This document shows positions 1-10,769 of a DNA stretch of 64,000 nt, piece after piece. The stretch comes from Phytopythium helicoides (Eukaryota > Oomycota > Peronosporomycetes > Pythiales > Pythiaceae). Location of the stretch: contig JANFNE010000023.1 of assembly GCA_024867545.1 (NCBI GenBank), forward strand, positions 62,001 to 126,000. The letters are read 5' to 3'. Both the position numbers and the translations under genes were made by a program. A model generated the notes under the pieces. The model had not been told where the DNA came from, ran no database searches, and saw nothing but the letters and a program-made list of their open reading frames with translations. How positions within the stretch are numbered: the first letter of the stretch is position 1; each line of letters begins with the position of its first letter.

Positions 1-24
1 GTGATATCATAAAAGTGTTACACA

Positions 25-1718
25 TTAATCGCAAACGCACAAAAATTGAAGCTTGGTGAACTCGGCGGCCCAAGAAAGAATCTCTTGTAAACCCGTATAC
101 ATGAGCGAGCTACCATGTAATGCATCATTCATTAGGCATCTTCAAAGCATTCATTTGTACTGCACTTACATGTATTGCAGATTCTTGCAGCTACGGAGCT
201 CATCTGGCCATACGCGCAATCTTCGGTTGATGATATTGAATACAAGCAAATCACCCGATGCCGCCAATGCTGCCACCGACGCTGTCACATCTTTGGGGTT
301 CATCCACTCGTAGAATGTCTTCGGTGCCTTCTCCACATTAATATATGCTAGGCAAGGGCACGTTGATTGTGCAGACCAGCGGTACGCGAAGGCTGCGCAC
401 TCGGGATATCGTCTACATTCTCGACTAGAGCGAGCGACGGCTTCGTAAGTGTACAAAATAGCAGCGAGTGCAACGACAAAGAAAGCGAGTGCAAGTACAC
501 GAGGTACTCTTGCCTGAGTTTTTGAGGTGAATGGTATCACTGCAACAGTGGGGCTTGAAGTGTGGCTACTATCGTTATCAACTTTCATAATAGTATTGTC
601 TGCTGAATGATTAGTCTGGCGTCTTGATGCACTGTACATCTCAACTACACGGAGCAGTCGATAGCAAAAAGATGTGTTCATAGCAGCTTGGATTACTAGA
701 CCTTCCCATGTATTGGTGCGGAGAGCATCAAAACTGAAAAGGAAGTTTGAAACCTGCCTGGGATCAGCCATCAAGCGAGCATACCGGTTAAAATCCCCGG
801 GAGTCATCACTTTCAAAACCAACCGTGCTCGAGCACGGTCAAAATCGAAATGATAATAGGCATATACAAGCAGCATACAAGGGAACCCTACAGCGAAAAA
901 CATGTCAAATCTGGCTTAGGACACTTGCGTTAGACTTTTCATCATATTCCCATCGTCAAATATTTGTCTGGCTACGTACACAGCATCCACCAAAACCTCA
1001 ACTAAAGCAGAATGGTTCGCTTGACTGAAGATGAAGGCAGCACAACTGAGGGCATTTACTGCGACGAGTGTTGCGTATCCAAAACACAACGTTGGAGCAA
1101 ATCCGTACTCGAGGATTCGATGAAGCGTCAGTAGCTGCAGGACTAGATCAAATGCTTTAAGAATCGAGTTCTGAAATTGATAAGGCAGTCAGCTCTTGCA
1201 TCTTGATGCAATACCATAATGAATCAATCCCTTACCCAGTGCTTTCGCCACCTGCCGTTGAATCCGGTTATATCTTGCCATGTACGCTTGACCTTCGACA
1301 AATTTTGGGAATTGAGAAAAACTCCCATTCTACCTCCGTAGATCGTCCAGTTGCAAGACTTGTTTTTGCAGCGACGAATAGGATTCCGCCACAGAGTCAT
1401 TCGGAGAATCACGATTCCATAGAGCACTAGAATAAATGATAAGCATAGTGTTGTGAGCGCTAGTAGCACAGGCTCCGGTCCCAAAATGAGCCAAAAATTT
1501 CCGTTGTCAAAGTCTCCTGTGTCCATAAGGTAATTTGCCGTTGCATTCGGCGCGACGTTGAGGCAAATAAGCCAAATAGTCCATAGCATTGAAACGATCG
1601 TCATAAAGAGAATCGGCGGACCGAGCATGCCAAAGGTATTCATGAAGGACACGTTCTGTGGGCCATCAGCAGTCGTCTTTGCTGCTTCAAGTGGAACGAT
1701 GGCCATCAATTTCACCAT
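25..1718 (-). CDS. Multi-pass membrane protein with LRR-type C-terminal boundary, four exons
   Basis: Four exons can be joined in frame on the minus strand: 1236-1718, 980-1170, 170-910 and 25-109. Introns are 65, 69 and 60 nt with donors GTAAGG, GTACGT and GTAAGT. The product has several hydrophobic stretches in exons 1-3 (for example MLGPPILFMTIVSMLWTIW), a motif WMNPKDVT, and then the segment LRVWPDELRSCKNLQ, which continues across the last intron as ISLMYTGLQEILSWA. The latter reads like the first leucine-rich repeats. I associate this arrangement (membrane region, W-NP motif, LRR) with an oomycete-specific family of unknown function. The start is the first in-frame ATG (1718); coding sense continues upstream only to a GTG at 1781, so an extra 5' exon is possible. 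The last exon hits a stop at 25; a donor-like GTGCGT just before it suggests the gene may continue beyond the window, so the 3' end is uncertain. Confidence 0.6.
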
Positions 1719-2014
1719 CGTTCCTTTTGTGAAGCGACTTGGTGCCTTGTGGGGGGAATCTATAAGCGAATTGATGCTCACACTTGCGAAACGCTCGAGC
1801 TGAATTTGGTGCAGTCTCTTGTGGGCTGGGTTTTATACCTACAGGTGTTTTGTACACACAAGACAGCATTCAAGTAGGTCTGACTGATGCCTTCAACAAT
1901 GACAAACAGGCGATTTGCTGTGAAGCGAAATGAAAAACGACCCAAAAATTTGAGAGATCATACTGCTCAAAACCGAGAAAACTGACTACTCAAGCTCGAC
2001 GAAGAAGGGACGCA

Positions 2015-3283
2015 TCACGGGTTCATCATCTGCATGACCGTTTGCATCGATGCCGTGACAGTCATGCCGTGCTCGTCTCCGATTTCCTGCTCTGCGCGAC
2101 TCATCAACGACATATCTTGCATCATGCACATGATGAAGTTGAAGACGAGTATCGGGCGCTCAGCAGGAAGGCGACCGAGGAGACGACCCATGGCGGTAAA
2201 CACAACCTGGTCGGGTTTCGAGACGCGGGGATGACCATGCTTGATGTGAATCTGTAGCAGGAACCAGAGCGAGCACCATTCAAAGCTGTGCCGTGTTAGC
2301 TATGCAAAGGAAGGCTGAAAAGCATTCAGTGCAACTCACTTGAAGGATGACGAGATTAATTCCCTAGGGTTGTAGGTGAGGCAATCTCGCATGAAAAAGT
2401 TGAGCCGATTGTCTGTGGTTTCAGAGCGAATCTCTTCTCGGAGAATCGACACTTCTCCTTCTTTGGCGAGAGCGAAGGACTTTGTTGACAACACAACTGT
2501 CAGCTCGCTGGACGAAATCCCAATCATCCAGCAGTGATGCACGCACCATGGCATCAGCGATCTCTACCAAAGCTCGAGAGCGCCATTCTCGGAGGCGCTG
2601 CTGGATCTGAAACACCAAAAAAGTAGAGCAATCAATGCGTTTTCTCACCCAACTTCCAATTAGGCAGCAGACTCACGAGACCGAACGGAAGATTGTCTGG
2701 GAAGAGTCTACGCATGTACTCGCTCGAGTAGATGAAAAACTGGTCCAGATTCCCTTGAAGTGAGTCGTCACACCGACGTAGTGTCTGCAGTAGAAGCCAC
2801 AGCAACGTCAGCTCCACATGATAGTATCGTGGACGTTCCAACTGTGCAGCTTCGGTTTTCGACCTCTGTGAGAAAGTCGGCGAAGGGTGTGGCCGAAATG
2901 ACAGGCAGCCCCGTTTGGCTCGCAGGGCGTGCCGGCTGGACAGTCTCCGCTGGCTGGGTCTGCGCACCACCCGACCATTTTCGAGCCACCGCGTGGATCG
3001 TGTCTTCATGCCTGAATCCGCACTGGCTCAGCGTCTGCTCGTCCTTGAGCACCTTCCCCTTGTAGATGAGCCGCATCGACGCCCCACCGTCTCCGCCAGT
3101 CACCTTGGCAACCTTCTGCTTGAGCTCCGCCACTGTCAGACCCAACGAGCACACGAACGACGCCCGCCCTTGATGAAGGAACTTGACGTTGACTGTCACG
3201 TCGCCGTCCGTCGACAGCTCCAGACCTAGCGACGCCGCGAACTCGCTGGCCAGCGCCTCCAGCTGCGCTTCCATTGTCTCCAT
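2015..3283 (-). CDS. Ubiquitin-like-domain protein, five exons
   Basis: Exons 2864-3283, 2677-2784, 2547-2606, 2340-2479 and 2015-2285 join in frame into a protein of about 330 residues. The introns are 79, 70, 67 and 54 nt; donors of introns 2-4 are GTGAGT, GTGCGT and GTGAGT, while the first (GTCGAA) is weaker. Residues about 18-90 form a ubiquitin-like fold: VTVNVKFLHQGRASF, a central LTVAELKQKVAKVTG helix, then MRLIYKGKVLKDEQTL and GFRHEDTIHAV. No C-terminal Gly-Gly follows, so it is probably an integral UBL domain and not a conjugated modifier. UBL proteins of this kind often act as proteasome or chaperone adaptors; that role is inferred. The remaining 240 residues (QRLREWRSRALVEIADAM, LPAERPILVFNFIM, a Met-rich end) match no domain I recognise. 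The start is the ATG of METMEAQ; an upstream non-ATG extension to 3361 is less likely. Confidence 0.65.
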
Positions 3284-3604
3284 CGAGTCGCTTGCTGCCT
3301 GGATCGCTGGTTGCGAAATGGGACAGAGGTGCTGATGAGGCAGTTGACACTTTATAAACACCTAAAATGGAGAGGTTTTCACTCGACGGCATTCATGCCG
3401 TGTTGCCATGAGAAGCTCGGAATGAATGAAAGGTGGGGTCACCATATCACCGCTGTCGACGGATGCCTAGTGGTGGCTCATAGCCAAGGTATAGCTCCAT
3501 TGCTCGGAAGCAGACACGGTGCTGGTGACTTCAACATGGGCGGCTAATGACTCATATCTTTCTTTTGGGGTCGCGAGAATCGACAGTTGAGAATTCGCCT
3601 CCCC

Positions 3605-5911
3605 ATGGAGGCCAAGTGGGCGTTCTTGAGCCCTTGGCTCGCGCCATTGCGCGGCCGCATGTACCTCGTGGGGGTCGGCAACAAGCCCAGGTTGCCACCA
3701 TATTGTATCTCCGTGAAGCCCCCACGATCGAACCAGGAGGCGTTGGCTAGTTTGCGAGGCTTTCGAGACGCGCTCGTGCTGCTGTCGCTACTCACGCGAA
3801 GTCATTTATCGGTCTTGGAGCATGTGCTATTGACGCATTGCGACTATAGTCTGAACAAAAATCGAGGCAACCTTGGGAGCAACGCCAAGCTTGACCTCGA
3901 CCGGTTCAAGATGGTGATCGATGATGATCTCAGCAGCTTTGGCAGCGCTTGGACGCCAGAAAGTTTTGAGCAGCTTTTCACGGGAGTCGATGAAGAACCA
4001 ACACCTGGGTTCGTCGTTGCTGTGCAAGAGGCCGCACGGAACTTGAGTTGTACGATCGAAGAGTTCGATGTTCGCGTTGTCATTGTTGCCAGCACAGCGG
4101 GATATCCCTAACGGATGGACATCCGAGACCCCTTCTTGGAGGAGCTGCTAAATCTCCACAGGAATATCGGCGGCTGGACCAAGCAAGTGAACTTTGGGCA
4201 GCAAGTTGGCATCCCCCGATGCTTTCTAAAAGTTGAGATATCGAGTCTAAGTGTTTCGGGCAACTGGACAACTCCAACTATGCTGACACAGATTGGTGAT
4301 ATCGCTACTTGCGGAGGTGGACTCGTCATTTCCGAGGTGTCTGTGAATCACCGGTACGCCAACTCTTGCGACGATAAGAAAGATGTGTTCAGCTACGGGA
4401 ATCTTTTCCAGCGGCTCTTTTGTGCTGGTGGCTGTCCTGATAATGGGTTTGCGATCATTGAGGACGCTCGGTTCGCACTAGAGTCATGCAATTCCACCCT
4501 CACTCCGCGCATGTGCACAGCACTAGCCGAAACAAGATCGACCAAGGGTGTCACATTTCCGAAGAACTTCATCAGAGATCGTCACATCCACTGGAGGTGG
4601 CTGGCATTTGCCTTCTTCTCAAAGCATGCGCGTACTTGGTCATCCCTTACTAGTGTGACTTTGGAAGGTGCCACCATCACGCATTCGGATGTCGACGCTA
4701 TTGCCGAGCTTCTTGATTCTGACAACCCACTCGAGGATTTAATTTGCATGGACTCCGATACCGTCAACTGTTCACGACGCATGCTGCTCAGAAAAGGAAC
4801 GATATTGGAGATGGTGTCGATCGACGGATGGGAAGAACTTCCCTATGAGTTCGAGAATTTCACACTCCCGGCAGATGCGGCAAGAGTCATTCCTCTGTAT
4901 CAAGAAGAAACCTCAGCCTCAAACAAAACATTCGTGTTAGTTCCCGGATACGGCGTCTGCCAAGTCTCTCGAAGTGCTCTCAATACGGTCGATGACAGCG
5001 CACACCCAAATCCTGAAGATTTTCCTGGTATAACAAGTCTGTCACTGCTGTTCTCCGGCTATGCTGTCGGAGTAATGCGGTTGCTCCAGATGATCGGTGG
5101 GCCGTTGACTCGGTTAAAGCTTGAATTCGGTTCTTATTATGCCCCCGAAGACTTTGATATCGGTCACGTGCTTCGATGCTGTCCAAGACTGAAGGTTCTG
5201 TCGATCAGCGGCATCAAAATTGACTCGAATGTCTTCCTTCGAACCTACCGTGAGCTGGACATGCGCATTACGGAACTCCATTGCAGTTTCTCGAATGGCC
5301 CCGTCATCGTCTATGAGCTTGCAGATGGGTCTTCGCCACTGTCAATGCATCTCGAATCTCTTTACTGGCGCTTCAAATTTCGTGCAAAAGACGTGAATGA
5401 AGCGAATGCAGCATGCTGTATGCTGGATATGCTGATATCGAGCAAGAGTCCAAAATACGTTCAGCTCGACCTACCTGTGGATGCATTCATACTCATTTCG
5501 AGGCGATACGGATACACCATCACGCAAGTGAATTCTACTCCTATCCCCATACGCTGCCGTCTAGCTTTCTTGAGCATATTCCTAACCAGTATCGACTGCC
5601 GTGCAAAAGAAGTGAAAGGGAACAATATTACTCATGCAGCTCCTCGACCGAGTCAAAATAACCTCGAGCTCATTTTTGCGTTTGCGGCGGAGCGTGAGGA
5701 CCGGGAAATCGACATAGGTTCAACCGATATCGACAACGACGACGTGTGGGATGACAACGACGAAAGCGATGATGACAGTAGTTATTCCGATTCGCAGGAG
5801 GGAAGTTTCGATGGCAACAACTATTCCAGCGACAGCAGCAGTTTGGATAGTGATGAAGAGGATGACGGCGATGAGATGGTGGGAGACGCATTAGTTGAGC
5901 TTTCAGTTTGA
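3605..5911 (+). pseudogene. LRR-like PGYG-motif family, copy A, in-frame stop
   Basis: This is one of four related genes in the window (others at 13961-16147, 23345-25268 and 31634-33914). I do not recognise the family. Shared landmarks are an N-terminal W-F-P-W motif (MEAKWAFLSPW), a mid-protein tryptophan block (WRWLAFAFFSKHAR), a VPGYGVCQV signature, LRR-like repeats (LRCCPRLKVLSISGIKID), IFAFAAE near the end and an acidic tail. Copy A starts at ATG 3605 and reads for 168 codons to a TAA at 4109-4111. It then continues in the same frame through CGG and ATG 4115 with uninterrupted family similarity to 5911. No intron with GT/AG borders removes the stop. It is therefore a single nonsense lesion, a readthrough codon, or a sequencing error; otherwise two proteins (168 and 598 residues) are made. 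The tail is very rich in Asp, Ser and Glu. Confidence 0.6.
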
Positions 5912-6513
5912 TGGTGGATTTGTGTTTGACCAGCAGTAGTTAGTTTTCTGGAATCACGCAATGATTTTTGTTTCATCGTGGAGACTCGGTTGTTGCACTA
6001 CTTGTGGAAAAGTAACGACATTTCTCTTCTAGCCCAATCACGACGATAGTATAAACGCAAGAGGCTCAAGTCATTTTCACTTTCTCATCCATCTCTAGCA
6101 ACACTCTCAAACCTTGATGCCTTGAAGATGTCTCGTTCGGGCTGCATCCAAGCATTTTGCTGCGTGCGTCGGGTTTTAAGTAGCGGCACCACGAGGGCAC
6201 TGAAGGCAAATAGGAAGCCATCACGCATACGATGCCCAAGGCTCCCACAGATTTCAGGAAAAGCACAATGTTGACATCACAGTTGGTCCACTGATCGTGA
6301 TTCTTATGCCCAACAGTATGCTCAACAGAATGAGCACGGCATCTAGCTCCGCCATCATAAACGTGGAGCCGAAGTAGAGCGAGGAAGAGCTTGAATCAGA
6401 TAAAGACGACCGAGGTGGGGCTGCTCGTAGTGGTTGTCACGCTGTGGTACGGTGCTCGTTTTTCAAATCCCACGAGCAACATCATATGCCTCCCCATTCG
6501 TGCAGTCTCGTCC
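5912..6513. other. Intergenic; weak minus-strand coding remnant
   Basis: No complete gene is seen. On the minus strand around 6066-6390 there are two hydrophobic fragments in different frames (MMAELDAVLILLSILLGI, then IVLFLKSVGALGIVCVMASY). They could be a decayed membrane-protein gene, but neither has a convincing start or a splice solution. Confidence 0.3.
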
Positions 6514-7422
6514 ATGCAGACGGTGGTAAAACCTAGTGGCTGCAATCGCAATCAGTGGAGTGATGACGTTCGGATCGTTCACGTTCCGACGGTCTCATCT
6601 TTTCAATGCGCAGCCACTTCCACGGCCTCACTTTCGTTCTCACACGCAGCTGCACTATCTGCTTCGGCTCGTTCCCAACATCGCTCGATCTCGAGCACCA
6701 CTAGCAGCTCCAGCGGCAGCATGAGCGACGCAGTTGGCAGCTCGGACCCCAAGGACCACGAGTACTTCCGCCCAACGGGAGAGGATGTGTCGGGGTTCCC
6801 CAAGAACAACGCCAAGTACCACCGCAGCCCGTGTCCTGTACTCAACACGCTGGCGAACCACGGGTACCTGCCTCGCGATGGCAAGAACCTGACGCCCGAG
6901 ATGCTGGCCAAGGGCGTCATGGAGGTGTTCAACATCGACAAGTCGCTGGCTGACACGCTCACGTCCGTGCTACCGGCCAACTTCACGCTCGCAGACCTCG
7001 GGGAGCACAACTTTATCGAGCACGACGCGTCGTTGGTGCATGATGACGCCTACTTTGGACGAGATCCGTCCCAAGTGAACTCGACGCTGGTCAAGGATCT
7101 GCTGTCCAAAGCAGATGGCAAGGGTCAGATCACCAAGTCGGCCCTTGCGCAGCTCCGCAACAAGCGTGAAGAGCAATGTGCCAAGGACGACCCCAAGTAC
7201 GGGCTGTCGCTGAAGCAGCAGCTGATCGTGTTCGGCGAGTCGGCTCTGATATTGATCGGACTGGGGAGCTACGACACCGAGACCGTGTCGGTGGCAAACG
7301 CTCAGTCGTTCCTGGAGAAGGAGCAGATCCCCGTCGGCTTCTCCAAGTCAGCGACGCCAATCAGCACTGCCGCCACGCTGTATCTGACTCTGCGGCTCAA
7401 GTTGCTGTCGATATTCGGCTGA
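6514..7422 (+). CDS. Heme-thiolate peroxidase (chloroperoxidase-like), copy 1
   Basis: The conserved core, from about 6721, carries the hallmark of the chloroperoxidase/unspecific peroxygenase family (Peroxidase_2): SPCPVLNTLANHGYLPRDG, whose PCP cysteine is the axial heme ligand. It also has EHDASLVHDD, matching the family's acid-base region. Such enzymes use H2O2 to halogenate or oxygenate organic substrates and are normally secreted. The paralogue at 17749-18612 has a clear signal peptide in frame with the core. Here the equivalent ATG (6606) reads MRSHFHGLTFVLTRS but is out of frame with the core because of a 2-nt difference near 6694. In-frame starts are ATG 6514 (chosen) or ATG 6721 (MSDAVGSS). 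This copy may therefore be cytosolic or defective for secretion. The core itself is intact and ends like its paralogue. Confidence 0.65.
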   Translation: MQTVVKPSGCNRNQWSDDVRIVHVPTVSSFQCAATSTASLSFSHAAALSASARSQHRSISSTTSSSSGSMSDAVGSSDPKDHEYFRPTGEDVSGFPKNNAKYHRSPCPVLNTLANHGYLPRDGKNLTPEMLAKGVMEVFNIDKSLADTLTSVLPANFTLADLGEHNFIEHDASLVHDDAYFGRDPSQVNSTLVKDLLSKADGKGQITKSALAQLRNKREEQCAKDDPKYGLSLKQQLIVFGESALILIGLGSYDTETVSVANAQSFLEKEQIPVGFSKSATPISTAATLYLTLRLKLLSIFG

Positions 7423-7616
7423 CAAAATCAATCAATCAATCGGTCAGACGTTGAAGTGGTGTTTCAAGTGTGTCACACATCAGTTTAGTCGATTCTTTGT
7501 GTTTCATACACACACCTTTACAATTGTTTTTTTTTGAGTGGCCCACACGGGCGTACAGTGGTGGGTTGCGAGTGTACCCACGCGGGGTTCCGCTCCCCAC
7601 CCATATCGGCGAAGCC

Positions 7617-8285
7617 ATGACGATCACGCAGCGCGTGCGGCGGCAGATGCTGGACGGCGACGCGGAGGACGCGGCGCTGATCCGGCTGGATCCTCACCCT
7701 GCGCACGCGTCCAAGGCGGTGGCGGCCAGCGAGAACGACCGCAACGGCGGCAACGGCGGCGAAGGGGGAGGCGAGCAGAGCGACACGCGCGCGGGGCAGG
7801 CGTGGTCCGCGGCCGAGCACGAGCGCTTCCTCGAGGCGCTCGTCATGTACCCGTCGGGCCCCTGGAAGCTCGTGGCGGCGCACGTGGGCTCGCGCACGAC
7901 GCGCCAGACCATGACCCACGCGCAGAAGTACAGGCAGAAGATTGAGCGCCAGCGACGCAGGCAGAGCCAGCAGGCCGCGGGAGGAGCCAAGCAGCAGCAG
8001 CAGCAGCAGACGCCGCTGCAGGCGGACGGGCCCAGTGACGACGCCAAGAGGGCGCAGGCTGCCATGGTCGCGCTGCAGCAGGCCGTCAGCGTTGCCAGGG
8101 ACGACCGGAGAAGCGACAAGCAGACCGACAAGGACGCCAAGGAGGCGCACGGGAAGAGCGACGACAAGACGTCCGACCAACAGCAGAACGAGAGAGCGCT
8201 GCCGTCCAAGGTCTCGCAGGCCGTCGTGTCGCTCATCCAGCTCGCAGAGCCGACCGACGCGAGGAAGACCAACAGCAGCAAATGA
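7617..8285 (+). CDS. SHAQKY-type single-MYB transcription factor
   Basis: A 222-residue nuclear DNA-binding protein. A single MYB/SANT repeat lies at residues about 62-108: WSAAEHERFLEALVMYPSGP, WKLVAAHVGSRT, then TMTHAQKYRQKIERQRRR. THAQKY is the SHAQKY-class variant of the third helix, known from plant and oomycete 1R-MYB regulators. The rest is low complexity: Gly/Asn-rich before the MYB, a Gln run after it, and a charged Lys/Asp/Ser region, typical of activation or interaction segments. The start is the first in-frame ATG (MTITQRVRRQM); upstream in-frame codons lack an ATG. Long antisense ORFs on the other strand are GC-rich shadows. Its targets cannot be inferred from position. Confidence 0.85.
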   Translation: MTITQRVRRQMLDGDAEDAALIRLDPHPAHASKAVAASENDRNGGNGGEGGGEQSDTRAGQAWSAAEHERFLEALVMYPSGPWKLVAAHVGSRTTRQTMTHAQKYRQKIERQRRRQSQQAAGGAKQQQQQQTPLQADGPSDDAKRAQAAMVALQQAVSVARDDRRSDKQTDKDAKEAHGKSDDKTSDQQQNERALPSKVSQAVVSLIQLAEPTDARKTNSSK

Positions 8286-8521
8286 GTCCCCGAGGCGCCG
8301 CAGTGGCGCGCCGTGCATGTACCTAGCGAAGACAAAAGTATCGCCCGACGGAACGCGGAACTTCTTTCACTGACCTACATGTCTGCCTTGTCGATGCTGG
8401 CGGTACTCCAGATCAACAATCACCCTAACGTTTCTTTGTATGGACATGAGGTTCCTCGCCTCACCGCTGCGTCTTGCAGTGTTATCTGGTATCTACATGT
8501 GAGAACACGGCACAACCCGAC

Positions 8522-10582
8522 TTAGTAGATGGCGCGAAGGATGCGGTTGCCGTTGCAAACTGACGTGCCAGCCACGTAGAACTCAAACTCGGACTGCTTC
8601 TGATTCAGGAACCGGAAGGCCGTGAGCTCCGCGACGGTGACGCCACCCACGTAGTACACGAGGACGCTCGTGGGCTTCTTCAAGACTCCGTCCGGTCCGT
8701 ACATTGACGCCGCGGAGCTCCTCGCTGCCAAATTGTTGCCGCCACTGCTGTTATTGCTGCTGCTGCTCATACTCAGAACAGACGACGTTGGGTCCTTGGC
8801 CAGAGTCTTGTATTTCATGCCGAGCGTGTTCTGGATCAGCCGGACGCTCATAGGAGCGTAGCCAGTGTACGGGAACATGAAATGAATGTCCATCGGATTC
8901 TGGGTGTCCTCATCATCCAGAGCGCCACGCATGAGCGCGAGATTTTTGCGGTTCGTGGGGAAATCGAACTTGTTCTCGACGGACAGAAGATCAAGCTTCT
9001 CCAGCTGCGTCAGCAAAGGCAGTACTTTGTGGCCGTAGGTATGGCACAGCTGCTGGCGGTACCACGCCAGCTTGTCGTGCTTCATCCCTCCACGCACAAG
9101 CGAGCACAGACAGAGAAGTTTAATGACGTCGTACAGGTTCAAGGGCGGGTCACGCAGGATTGCTTCTTCGAGAAAGCGGTCAATATCCTTGGCATCTGTG
9201 GACGAAGAGCTCTTGCCAGCACTCATGATGAGCATCTCGGTCTCGACGCACCCACGCAGCGCGAATTGGGTACTGAGTTCTCGAATCTGGTTTACAAGCT
9301 GAAGGTGATGGCCAAGAGACCGTTTCTTCTTGACGAGGTTTGGGACCTTCTTGAGAAGCTCCTTGACCTTGAGAAAGGTTTCCTGCCGTGGACGATCAGC
9401 AGACATGGGACCTTGCCGCTCCCCAGAAGGCGCAGCACTCGCCTTACTGCCGCGAACTTCTACCGCCAGATCTTGGGCAATGCCAACAAGTACACGGGAA
9501 ATGAGAATGTTGAAGTTCACATCTCGGATGTCAGCGAAAAGCTCGTCGTAGTGGTTCAGCACCACCTTCTGCGTTGTCGTCGTGGAAGCAGCGTCAGCGA
9601 CTGAAGACACGGAGGAAGACGAATCGGAGAGGTTAATGTCTGCGATCTCGCCGATCTCGTCCCTCCGAATATCACGCTCCTCTGGCGACGGGTTCTCTTC
9701 CTTCTCATACGTCACGACGCCGTGGTTGATCCCCACCAACGCATCCAGCAGTCCCTCGTACGTCATGGGCGTCAACAGCATCGACAGCGGGTCTTCCATG
9801 CGATCGATGATGATGAGCTTGTCTATCGGCGCTGCAGCAGGACCTTCTGTCGTCGACTGCCGTCCGGCGGATCGCCGCATCTTGAGCCGCTGTTGCTGCC
9901 TGTGTGCGAGCTCCAGCATCTTCTTGACTCGCAGCGCGAAGAACCCGTGGCAGCTAATATCGATGATGGTCCTCCCCGTGTGCTTCTCGACCGCCAGCAG
10001 GCTCTTGACGACCTCCGTGAGCGCGCGCGAGTCGCCCTTGACATACAGCTCTCCAAACACCTCGTCGTGGCACAGCGCCGCGACGCCGCGGTCCACGGGC
10101 AGCAGTCCGAGCGCGAGGTCCGCCTGCTTGACCATCCCCGCAACTCCCTGGCGCTCCATCTCGAGCGTCACCTCGCTGGTCGCCGCGGGCAGCCAGAGCA
10201 CTGCCACCGACGGGTTGCTGCCGTCCGCGACCTTCTCGAGCGGCCGCAGCGCCTCCGCAACGAGCTTGGCCGCCGTCGTGAGCGGGGGCAGCACCACCAC
10301 CACTGGCGCCGCGAGCTCTCCATCGTCCGAGAGCCCCAGCTGCCGCCGCACGCTCGTGGCGTCGCTCGCGCGCGTACGCAGCGCCACGAGCCGCGAAATC
10401 CGCAGCTTGTCGTAGAACTCGCGGCCGCCGGCGCCGAACGCCAGGAGCTCGAACACCGCCAGGTGCGCCGCGTCCACCGCCAGCAGCTGCTTCTTCTGCG
10501 CCTGCTGCGCGCCCGCCACGCGCGTCACGGCGCGCGCGAACGCCGCCAGCGCCGCCTCCTTGAGCGCCGCATCCAGCGCCAT
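8522..10582 (-). CDS. VPS33: Sec1/Munc18 protein VPS33
   Basis: A 686-residue Sec1/Munc18 (SM) family protein. SM proteins clamp SNARE bundles; VPS33 is the SM subunit of the HOPS and CORVET tethering complexes that drive fusion at late endosomes and vacuoles. Visible SM features are VVVVLPPLTTAAKLVAEALR early on, the domain-2 strand IDKLIIIDRMEDPLSMLLTP (the D-R-x-x-D-P-x-S/T motif), and the C-terminal YYVGGVTVAELTAFRFLN. The last is the form I associate with VPS33, where other SM proteins usually have IxGGxTxxE. Length fits VPS33 (about 600-690). Two Ser/Thr-rich insertions (SDSSSSVSSVADAASTTTT and SMSSSSNNSSGG) are probably loops. The start is ATG 10582. It is divergently transcribed from the DUF4833-like gene, with under 190 nt between the two start codons. 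Confidence 0.88.
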   Translation of the reverse strand: MALDAALKEAALAAFARAVTRVAGAQQAQKKQLLAVDAAHLAVFELLAFGAGGREFYDKLRISRLVALRTRASDATSVRRQLGLSDDGELAAPVVVVLPPLTTAAKLVAEALRPLEKVADGSNPSVAVLWLPAATSEVTLEMERQGVAGMVKQADLALGLLPVDRGVAALCHDEVFGELYVKGDSRALTEVVKSLLAVEKHTGRTIIDISCHGFFALRVKKMLELAHRQQQRLKMRRSAGRQSTTEGPAAAPIDKLIIIDRMEDPLSMLLTPMTYEGLLDALVGINHGVVTYEKEENPSPEERDIRRDEIGEIADINLSDSSSSVSSVADAASTTTTQKVVLNHYDELFADIRDVNFNILISRVLVGIAQDLAVEVRGSKASAAPSGERQGPMSADRPRQETFLKVKELLKKVPNLVKKKRSLGHHLQLVNQIRELSTQFALRGCVETEMLIMSAGKSSSSTDAKDIDRFLEEAILRDPPLNLYDVIKLLCLCSLVRGGMKHDKLAWYRQQLCHTYGHKVLPLLTQLEKLDLLSVENKFDFPTNRKNLALMRGALDDEDTQNPMDIHFMFPYTGYAPMSVRLIQNTLGMKYKTLAKDPTSSVLSMSSSSNNSSGGNNLAARSSAASMYGPDGVLKKPTSVLVYYVGGVTVAELTAFRFLNQKQSEFEFYVAGTSVCNGNRILRAIY

Positions 10583-10769
10583 CTCGAAGAAGATGGATCA
10601 ACTCAGGCAACTCAGGATATTCGGGAAAATCCACGAAAGGACGCTGGATGACTTGGAGTTTGTATGCTCCCTCAAGCGTCAGGCGCTGGAAATAGCGAGC
10701 TGCCATATGAGGAGCTACGACCGCGTAGTTGCCAGTTCCCAAAGCAGAGCCGAGCGAGAGCAGTCAGTC
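10583..10769. promoter_or_regulatory. Short divergent intergenic region, probable bidirectional promoter
   Basis: 187 nt separate the VPS33 start (minus) from the DUF4833-like start (plus). Both genes must have promoter and 5' leader here unless they overlap. Plus-strand frames stay open back to 10560 with an earlier ATG at 10593, so transcript overlap is possible. No clear initiator motif was recognised. Confidence 0.4.

Noticed and set aside
7518..8335. Long minus-strand ORFs (up to 266 codons) opposite the MYB gene
   Set aside because: GC-rich antisense shadows; Arg/Leu- and Ser/Cys-biased composition, no domains, while the plus frame has a clear MYB repeat.
9582..10651. Plus-strand ORFs of 277 and 309 codons across VPS33
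   Set aside because: Antisense to a well-supported SM gene, Ser/Arg-biased, no motifs.
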